A stretch of DNA of 64,000 nt from NCBI GenBank assembly GCA_019671135.1, contig JAHRHY010000012.1, positions 1 to 64,000 of the forward strand, written 5' to 3'. Positions 56,609 to 64,000 of this stretch are shown here, in pieces. Every line of letters starts with the position of its first letter. The stretch's first letter is position 1. Under the pieces are notes generated by a model. The model ran no database searches and was not told the DNA's origin. It saw only the letters and a program-made list of their open reading frames with translations. The translations under genes were made by a program, and so were the position numbers. This DNA is from Linnemannia hyalina (taxonomy: Eukaryota; Mortierellomycota; Mortierellomycetes; Mortierellales; Mortierellaceae).

Positions 56609-57077
56609 CCTTCTTATATAACTCTTTCTTATTTAGCTCTCTCTTATCTATCTCTTTATCTCTCGTTTTTTCTCTATACAAATAATACGACCCTCTGGAG
56701 CGAATGGAGCAAATTTCTCATTGCGGCTTGAGGTCAACTGAAAAAAGACACAAAAACAAACAAACAACGCCAGCCAATCAATTCCTGGGCTGGGGGGAGA
56801 AGAAAAAAAGGGAGGAGAGGTCCAAAAGGTGTATTGCTCTCTCTCTCTTTCTCTCTTCCTTTCTCTTCCTTTGTGAAAGGCACTAACGAAGGAGAGTGAT
56901 GTCGTTATGCATGCCAGCTCCGCGGACCACTTCTTACAAAAATCAACAATGACATCGTCCCCAAAAGTCCATTTTGTAACCCCGCCACATTTTCTACACT
57001 GCCACCATCAAGACACCTGGCCTAGAACCGCAAGCATGCAGGCAGGCAGGATCATGTTTTTAATGTCTATGCTATGT
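56059..57077. other. Intergenic with long CT tract
   Basis: Promoter side of the zinc-finger gene. A CT-dominated tract extends from about 56526 to 56606, and another, shorter one lies at 56838-56870. No gene seen. Confidence 0.55.
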
Positions 57078-59413
57078 TCAAAGTGATAGATGATCGATAG
57101 TTTTGTACCCACCGCCAGGTCCCCGTGAGGCAGGCAAAGAGATTGGGGCCGAGACACTCGCCCCACCCAACCCCAAATCACTACCCAACTTGCGATCCGT
57201 AGACCCCCTGGTCTGAGGAATAGGCTGCGACCGCTGTTTGACGGGCAGCGGAGGCAAGTCCATCAGCACCGCCTCGTGATCTGGGGCAGATGAGAATGGT
57301 GTCAATGGCAATGGCTGTGGAACGGAAATCAGGGCTGAATGGACATCTTTCTTCGGCGCGCTGGCTTTCGGTCGAGCTATAGATAACCCTGGACCTATGC
57401 TTGCGGCCGGACGTGGTGCGCATGAGCCCAGAGAAGTGACGGAGCTGGTGGAAGGTCTAGGCACCGCATTGTTCCTGCCTTGGGTACGACGGGAGGGAAG
57501 ATTGAACCCTCCATACGTGGGTGACTGTGGAGGCGACGACAACGAAGACCGGCCCCCGTCCTCGCGAGGGGTTCTTCCTCCAAAGACCGATTCGCGAATC
57601 TGGCTGCGACTACTATCAGTCGGACCATTACATGACAGGCCCACATCAGAGGAGGGCAAGGCCGTAGGTCGTGGTGGAGGAGATAATGAAGAAGACCGGT
57701 ACAGTTCCTGTCCCCCATAACATCCCTGCTCCAGTTCATCATCGGCGGTACTCTCCCAATGGTTGCAGAATTGATCCATAGAATACTTTTCGCTTGAAAC
57801 TCCATTTTGGAGGCTATTGTCTTCGCGCGAACTTGTCCGGGAAATATGGAGTGGACATACATCATGTTCGGTTCTCGATATGGTGTGTCGGGACATGCTG
57901 CTGAGAGTAGATTCCAAGTAAGGGCCTCCCGACGACTTGTGGATGTTCTCGTGACGTGGCAGAGAGGGATGACCGTCTGATTGTCCATTAGAGGGCTGAT
58001 GAAGCCCTCTCCGACGGTTCCGGACTGTCTGGGCGCCAACGAGAGCCAAAAGGACAAAGAATGCAACGGTCATGGCCGTGGTCCAAAAGAAAGCCCCTGT
58101 CAAAGGGATTGCAATGCTGTTCATGGATAGTATCTTTTGCTGGGCGACGACCCAGGCCAGACATCCTCCCCCTCCAGCGATTGTCACTGCGGATCCACCA
58201 AAGCCCATGATTTGCAACTGAACAAACAAAAAACGAGCCGGTGACCTCGACGTCAAGTTGCCGATTCCAAACGTTGATCGAGGGGCGTTGAGTTCTGCCT
58301 CAGCGATGATGATGTTGGCTCGGAGGATGAAGGTGTACTTGAGTCCATAATAGAAGAACATTACGGCCAGAGACCAAAAGATCAAGACCCAGTTGGAGTA
58401 CTGGAGGAGCATGGCGATCCTTGAGCCGTCATAGTTTCCGCGATCGTATAAGACTCCAGAAATGATCCCGAGTCCCATGCCGGTCACCGTAGGATAGAGA
58501 CCTCCGATGGCGAGGATGATGTTCTTTGTGGTGTTGGAGGGGATCATAACGTGAATCGGGCGAAGTGTCTTCCCGCTGACAGACGTCTCTGGCTGATAAA
58601 CGGCAAAGATGCCCTCCCGCGTGGTGACCGGCATGGCGTACAACAGCCCGACAAAGTACGATGTGAACGCGAAGCTGACAAATACCCTAGTAACATACGA
58701 ATGAGACGATATCCATGAGTCTTCAAATCGCATCGCTATTGCATTTTTCTCATTCAGAAAGCGATAGGGAATGAAACACAAAAGAGACATGTCATCCACA
58801 CTCTATGCATACCAATAAAGCTCTTCCACTGCAATGCGGAAGGCCATATTCGCAGGAAGTACATTAAGGATGTTCAAAAGGTTGCCTGGTAGTTTGACAA
58901 AACTTGCGACCGTCGTGAAGAAAATGATGCAGTCCATCTACAAAGCAAGAGCATATGTGAGTTGTTGTATGCATGTCAAAAAGAGCAGAATTGCGGAGAA
59001 CAAGGAAGCCTAGTCGCACTTACTGGCTTGGGACGGAGACCATCGCCAACATACATAAAGAGGTCTGTAACGATCTTGAAGTTCAGGCCCCTGTTCCGAT
59101 AGGTCATTAACCAAACGCCAAGGATCCCCGCTGTCAAGTGGCACACAGATGATGCGACCAGCAAGATTTTGAAGACGTTCGATGCCCTGCAGTTGTCTGT
59201 CGTCCTTGGCCAATCGCAAAACATGTCAGAGGACGAGAGTTGTGCTTCAGCAGCTGCTTTCAACGAAGGTGCAGTTGTTGAAAGCGAGGGTAAAGGCAAT
59301 AATGGCAGTAGTGGTGATGCTGTTGTTGTTAGAGCAGCAGCGGCTATTGTCGATGCTAAGCCTACCAATGCGACACCCGCGAGAGCTACCCTGGTTTGGA
59401 AAGGGATGGTCAT
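57078..59413 (-). CDS. Seven-transmembrane protein with long cytoplasmic tail, unknown function
   Basis: Three exons on the minus strand (59024-59413, 58813-58937, 57078-58686), phases consistent, 707 aa, start ATG 59413. The first 45 residues are hydrophobic with a probable signal peptide, followed by a short Cys-containing outer segment (MFCDWPRTTDNC). Membrane segments by eye: VFKILLVASSVCHLTAGIL, CIIFFTTVASFV, VFVSFAFTSYFVGLLYAM, IILAIGGLYPTVTGMGLGI, WVLIFWSLAVMFFYYGL, LQIMGFGGSAVTIAGGG and FWTTAMTVAFFVLLALVG. The last 280 residues are a Ser/Pro/Arg-rich tail. The topology suggests a receptor-like protein of the plasma membrane; I recognise no named family. Confidence 0.8.
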
Positions 59414-61021
59414 TTTCTAGGAAATAGGGATCGTCTAAATCAATATTGGCAGATAGACAATCCGGTTAGGCTCCGCTGAGTAATCACGAACCATGAACCA
59501 CAGTGCCGAAATTCAATCGGCGGGTGAAAACGAGGCGACTTACTATCTAGCTACAGGAAGGTGGCTCTTGGTTTTCGAGGAGAGAGAAAGGACGCTTCTT
59601 CTAGGGGCTATGTGCCGTTTGGACGCAAATAGCGCGTGGGAGAGAGTGTGCTGGTGTGAAGAGAGAATTATGGAATGACGGAATGAGCTCACTGACTGAA
59701 TGAATGAAATGGAGGTGCAATGTCAGTCGGCGAGGAAGGACGTGAAGGGTGACGGGAGGGGTGCTATTATTATAGGAGTTGGCGCACACTCGGCGTTCTA
59801 TAGAAGGAAGTAAAGAGGGAGGAGAAGGAAGGAGGAGAGTGAGATAGAAGTGGATGGGGTGAGGGTGAACGCCGCCGAAGTGGTGCGTCGAGGAGCGGAA
59901 ATGGGGTACGGATTGTGGAGGAGCGTCGAAAAAAAAAGGGGGAGAGGAGCGAGCCCAAGTTGCTTAAAAAGAAACAGCAATTGCTTGGACCAGCCAAGGT
60001 TGAGTTGGGCTATCATCATGCGACAAGGCAAGCGAGCGAAAAGACGAGCAAACGAGGAAGCAAGGTGGCAAGGGAGTACGAACCGGGCTCAGTCGTGCTT
60101 GCTTCTTTGTTGCCCATAGTTTGTTTGTTTTTTTTGTATTGCCTTTCCTCGTTAGCTCCTGATTGTGGAATATGTAGGTACTTTGTGCTCGAATACGAGT
60201 GTGAATATTGAGCAATGGTTCTTGGAATATCTTGTATGGCGGAAAGAGTACCATGGACATGCCGCTGCCCATATGTCAATGTGGGCGTGCTTTTTGTCCC
60301 GAGAATCCAACCGTTTGTCCTCGCCTGTTAGGCCTTTCGCAATAAGCCAGAGATGATTCAACAAGGTGCAAACACAGTGAAAGGATTTGGAAGGCAACAG
60401 ACTGAGAGACGGGTGGGCATGGCATGTTTTTTCTTCCGTCCTTACACCATCCTTACACATTTTTGCCAGCACACAGAATCTACCATTTCCCTTTGCGCCA
60501 ATCCAATCACATACCTCTCCGCTAAACAAAATCATCGTCGTTGGACTGTACGAGCTTCCTTGCTTTCCTTATACTCCACAACAGAAACACCAAGACAAAG
60601 GAAGGTGCTCTCGTTCCATGGGCGCAAACACGGACGAGAACAAAGAGTAACGTGAAAATAGACCGGCACATGCTTCAAAACCTTGTGTCGTTGTGCTTAT
60701 ATTTTTTTGTATGTGTTTTCTTTCTATTGGGATGTTTGTATCACTGCATGTACGTGGGGCATTGATGGATGTGCCTCTCTCCAAAAAGTACAAGGAATGT
60801 AATACATAGTCTAATATAGACTACCACTTTTCGTCGCCAAGGGCGGAGTCACCTCTCCCTTTATCTTCTCCCGCAGGAATGTTCGGATTTGGGATCCTGT
60901 TTATTTCGCAGGACCTGTATCAAAAGAGGTGGAATGTGGAGATTTTGTGGGATCATCAATGATAAGGAACGCAGCATGCAGTTTTTATTCTTTTTCTTTT
61001 CTTCAAACTCTCTCTCAAACT
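59414..61021. other. Intergenic, no gene supported
   Basis: Upstream region of the seven-transmembrane gene and beyond. Many short frames on both strands, none with family features. From about 60985 a T-rich stretch leads into the LINE array. Confidence 0.45.
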
Positions 61022-61350
61022 GTTTTTTTTTAATTTTTTTTTGTGCACAATTATATTTGTCTGACAATCCACACGAAAAAGGCATGTGGAGTAAAGGACC
61101 TACAGTACAACCCAACTCTTCAGAACGCCGTCCACCAGCTGCAGTCCGATCCGGAACCTGGCTCTGCATAACAATTGTCGCTGCTCTTCACAGCTTAAAC
61201 GGAAGAGAATAAAACTAGATACGAATGAAGAGGATTCTTCCCATCCTCTCCATCATTGACAACCTCCTTCTTCCTAACAAACTCTCCAACAACCGCTCGT
61301 CAGCAGCGCGTGGGTCCTTGGTCGCTCCAGGGCGCCCTGTATGGTTTAAA
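61022..61350 (-). mobile_element. 5'-truncated LINE copy 1 (3' end only)
   Basis: Minus strand. The poly(A) tail appears as an interrupted T run at 61022-61042. The copy covers the last codons and 3' untranslated region and is the most diverged of the four. Confidence 0.75.
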
Positions 61351-61724
61351 TTTTTTTTTTCGTACACAATTTTATTTCTCTAACAAACAGCATGGAGAAG
61401 TTATTTGGAAGTAAAAGGGGACTACAGACCAAACTCTTCAGTGCACCATCCGCCAGTCGCAGTCCGGTCCAGAACCTGGCTCTGCGCAACAATTGTCGCT
61501 GCTCTTCACAGCTTAAACGGAAGAAACTAAAACTAGATACGAATGAAGAGGATTCTTCCCATCCTCTCCATCATTGACAACCTCCTCCTTCCTAACAAAC
61601 TCTCCAACAACCGCTCGTCAGCTTCGCGTGGGTCCTTGGTCGCTCCAGGGCACCTTCCTTCTTCATGTGTGGCTAGCGAAGCGCCACACGGGCAGAAACC
61701 ATCATGCGTGATGTAGGCTTGATG
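61351..61724 (-). mobile_element. 5'-truncated LINE copy 2
   Basis: Poly(A) tail at 61351-61360 on the complement. It encodes the end of the ORF from ITHDGFCPCGASLATH to the stop (about 61533), followed by the 3' untranslated region, nearly identical to copy 3. Confidence 0.8.
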
Positions 61725-63838
61725 TTTTTTTTTTTTCGTACACAATTTTATTTCTCTAACAAACAGCATAGAGAAGTTATTTGGAAATAAAAGGGGACTA
61801 CAGACCAAACTCTTCAGTGCACCATCCGCCAGTCGCAGTCCGGTCCAGAACCTGGCTCTGCGCAACAATTGTCGCTGCTCTTCACAGCTTAAACGGAAGA
61901 AAATAAAACTAGATACGAATGAAGGGGATTCTTCCCATCCTCTCCATCATTGACAACCTCCTCCTTCCTAACAAACTCTCCAACAACCGCTCGTCAGCAG
62001 CGCGTGGGTCCTTGGTCGCCCCAGGGCACCTTCCTTCACAATGTGTGGCTAGCGAAGCGCCACACGGACAGAAACCATCGTGCGTGATGTAACCGTATCC
62101 TTGACTCCAGTCACCTCGGGGGCCTGTGTATTTGGATGTCTTGTCCTTGGCAGAGATACCCTGGGTCTGCTCCCACGCGATCGTCGCGGAGCACCGAGGT
62201 TTCCAGATCAGCTCCGAGGCCTGCGCCTCCAGGTAGCCAACAAACTTGTGAAGGACTGTCTTGGCGATAGACATTGGGGTCCGGAAGACCGCGGACCATT
62301 CAGTCAACATGCTCAAGGGGGTGATGCCGCGGAGGAGATCCGACACATTCCACATCGGTTTCTCGTCTCGATCGGGAGCTGGACTACCGCTGTGCACGGC
62401 TCGAGCTCCACCGATGGAGGAAAATCCTCGCACATGATCCGCATCCGAAGGGGGCCACCAGTGTATGGGTACTGGCCTCGGTACCTGACGACCTCTGTCC
62501 ACCGCGCGTTTGTATTCTCGCTTCCTGGCTGCGTTGTAGCTGTTTGTCGCCTGCACACCCCACTCATTAATCTTGCCCATGGCCTCCTTCCAGATCTCAG
62601 TGGTGGTCTCAGCTGCCGAAGGGCATTTCCAGACATGATCGTTATCCTCCTTCTCGAGCTCGCATCGTCGGCACACGCATGTTGGGTACAGGTTGGGCTT
62701 GCGAACCTGCATGGAGTTCAGAGTGGGCAGCATTCCATGCAGCTTTTTGATATGATGTGTGCGTTGGTGAGAGTCCTTGCTGTTGTTGTAAAAGGTGAAG
62801 ACTGCGTGCCTGTCGTGGACATAAGCCAAGGTCGAGTTCCATTCCACGTCATCGATGTCAGGGATCGCCCTCTTGACCCGCCTCTGTGACGTCCAGGCCT
62901 GATGGTGACGGATTGTCGATTGTTGTTTGAGGAGCTGACGTAGATCGATTTCAACAATCCCGCCGTAACAATGTGCAAAGGTCGTGATATCCGTCTGTTG
63001 AGTGAGATCCGCCATCCAGGGCACTGAACCACTCTGTGCTGCCACCTTCGCCGCCTGATCCGCAAGTTCGTTTCCGTGGATGTTGCTGTGACCTTTGATC
63101 CACACCACTTCGACCCTGCCTGGCCGAGATTCCACAACCTGCCAAAGCACCGCCCAGATACCCGCATATGTACTCCTGAATCGCTTCCTCGGTAAGGTGT
63201 CCCGACGATTCTTCACCAGGCGACTATACCGTTCCACCACTGACTGATTGTCCAGCTTGACCACAATGTCCTGTTCCGGTGGTGCTGACAAGACTGCGGC
63301 TAATAAGCCCATGAGCTCGGCCTTAGCCGAGGATGCGTGACCGTCCGTTCGTCCTTGTACTGTCAGAGGGTTGTCCTGAGTGAGATCTACCACTCCAAAG
63401 GCCTGGGATACTTCTAGCGTTCCCGAGTTCAGAAGAGATCCGTCAGAGTACAGGACGCGAGGGGTAGAGTTGTCGACGTGTGTGTCCTGAACTACGCGCA
63501 TTGACGCCGCCTCTCCTGGAGACAGGCAAAGTGGGCCGATCTGTGTGGTCGGGGGTCCTGGTACAGGCGGTGGTTGGACTTGATGGCGTTCTTGCAAAGG
63601 AAAGCTAGCATCTGTGTCAAAGGCTGGTCTGTATCGTGGTTTCGTTTCCTTGAGGCTGGATAGGATCTCTTTTAGGCGAGCGACGACCAAGCGGTGTTGT
63701 TGACGGAGTGCTTCCTTTTCCTTTTTCTGCTGCAGTCTCCTGGCTTGGTGTTGTTGACGGAGTGCTTCCTTTTCCTCATTCTGCTGCAGTCCGCGGAGGA
63801 CTCGCACATGATCCGCATCCGAAGACCTTGTATGGTGA
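61725..63838 (-). mobile_element. LINE copy 3 with RNase H and zinc-knuckle region
   Basis: The longest copy in the array. Its poly(A) tail is at 61725-61736 (as T), and the 5' end abuts the tail of copy 4 at 63838. The reverse transcriptase and endonuclease regions are missing, so it is 5' truncated. Confidence 0.85.
61909..63807 (-). CDS. LINE ORF2 C-terminal part: RNase H and CCHC region (5' truncated)
   Basis: An open frame of up to 632 codons; no true start is expected because the element is truncated. A 48-bp unit repeated near the 5' end gives LRQQHQ/LRQQHR copies. The RNase H fold shows all acidic residues: Asp in YSDGSLL, Glu in KAELMGLL, Asp in KLDNQSVV and Asp in GNELADQAAK, with His in IKGHSNIHG. 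Then comes a zinc-knuckle-like CVCRRCELEKEDNDHVWKC, usual after RT/RNase H in LINEs, and a C-terminal domain that recurs in all copies. The original element must have been several kb longer. RNase H suggests a Tad- or I-type LINE; inference. Confidence 0.82.
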   Translation of the reverse strand: MRVLRGLQQNEEKEALRQQHQARRLQQKKEKEALRQQHRLVVARLKEILSSLKETKPRYRPAFDTDASFPLQERHQVQPPPVPGPPTTQIGPLCLSPGEAASMRVVQDTHVDNSTPRVLYSDGSLLNSGTLEVSQAFGVVDLTQDNPLTVQGRTDGHASSAKAELMGLLAAVLSAPPEQDIVVKLDNQSVVERYSRLVKNRRDTLPRKRFRSTYAGIWAVLWQVVESRPGRVEVVWIKGHSNIHGNELADQAAKVAAQSGSVPWMADLTQQTDITTFAHCYGGIVEIDLRQLLKQQSTIRHHQAWTSQRRVKRAIPDIDDVEWNSTLAYVHDRHAVFTFYNNSKDSHQRTHHIKKLHGMLPTLNSMQVRKPNLYPTCVCRRCELEKEDNDHVWKCPSAAETTTEIWKEAMGKINEWGVQATNSYNAARKREYKRAVDRGRQVPRPVPIHWWPPSDADHVRGFSSIGGARAVHSGSPAPDRDEKPMWNVSDLLRGITPLSMLTEWSAVFRTPMSIAKTVLHKFVGYLEAQASELIWKPRCSATIAWEQTQGISAKDKTSKYTGPRGDWSQGYGYITHDGFCPCGASLATHCEGRCPGATKDPRAADERLLESLLGRRRLSMMERMGRIPFIRI

Positions 63839-64000
63839 TTTTTTTTTTTTTTTTGTACACAATTTTATTTCTCTAACAAACAGCATAGAGAAGTCATTTG
63901 GAAGTAAAAGGGAACTACAGACCAAACTCTTCAGTGCACCATCCACCAGTCGCAGTCCGGTCCAGAACCTGGCTCTGCGCAACAATTGTCGCTGCTCTTC
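63839..64000 (-). mobile_element. LINE copy 4, 3' end, running off the window
   Basis: Poly(A) tail at 63839-63854 (as T) followed by the 3' untranslated region of the same LINE. The rest lies beyond 64000. Confidence 0.8.

Noticed and set aside
62080..62889. 269-codon plus-strand frame across the LINE
   Set aside because: It is the complement of the RNase H and zinc-knuckle coding region on the minus strand.

Overview
The window looks like a nuclear chromosome segment of an early-diverging filamentous fungus. A Mucoromycota species of the Mortierella type is my best guess, by inference. The basis is multi-exon genes with short GT-AG introns, fungal gene families, chromodomain Ty3/gypsy elements, and an Integrator subunit that the Dikarya yeasts lack. 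The left 33 kb is a nest of transposons, 33.4-59.4 kb is a host gene block, and the last 3 kb is a stack of LINE copies.

Left part (1-33.4 kb). A perfect 209-bp inverted repeat opens the window (1-447), followed by a solo 496-bp repeat (781-1276) and an array of GC-rich mini-hairpins (1490-2170). From 2319 to 29941 lies one compound Mutator-like (MULE) transposon with 60-bp terminal inverted repeats and a perfect 9-bp target duplication. It has a transposase half and a half coding for a probable cysteine protease, meeting at a degraded internal terminus near 21750. Four younger elements have landed inside it, each with a clean target duplication: a 5.8-kb DDE transposon framed by two 495-bp direct repeats (3008-8814), a solo copy of that repeat (9940-10434), a 9.2-kb chromovirus with two extra 5' ORFs (11173-20384), and a 5.6-kb chromovirus with a gag/pol frameshift (23822-29439). 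With the insertions taken out, the transposase reading frame is continuous over about 838 codons. Beyond the MULE are relics of another Ty3/gypsy element, a 365-bp solo LTR with its 5-bp target duplication, a fifth 495-bp-type repeat and LINE fragments.

Middle part (33.4-59.4 kb). Host genes are NKAP/SynMuv-type nuclear protein (minus), Integrator subunit 6 (minus, 12 exons), origin recognition complex subunit 1 (plus, 8 exons, divergent from INTS6 across about 0.5 kb), a decayed unknown gene, a FATP/Fat1-type very-long-chain acyl-CoA synthetase ending in the peroxisomal signal AKL (plus, 6 exons), the ribosome-associated CCCH protein ZC3H15/Tma46 (plus, 4 exons), an old LINE relic, a single-exon C2H2 transcription factor (minus) and a seven-transmembrane protein with a long cytoplasmic tail (minus, 3 exons). 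They cover transcription and RNA processing, DNA replication, lipid activation and translation, with no sign of a shared pathway or cluster.

Right end (61-64 kb). Four LINE 3' ends lie head to tail on the minus strand, each with its own poly(A) tail. One keeps a complete RNase H and zinc-knuckle C-terminal region.

The most unusual object is the 5.8-kb DNA transposon. It has a PIF/Harbinger-like DDE transposase and 3-bp target duplications, but LTR-like identical direct terminal repeats that also occur as solo copies, plus an unfamiliar zinc-binding, triple-repeat partner protein. All calls come from reading the sequence; no database search was run.
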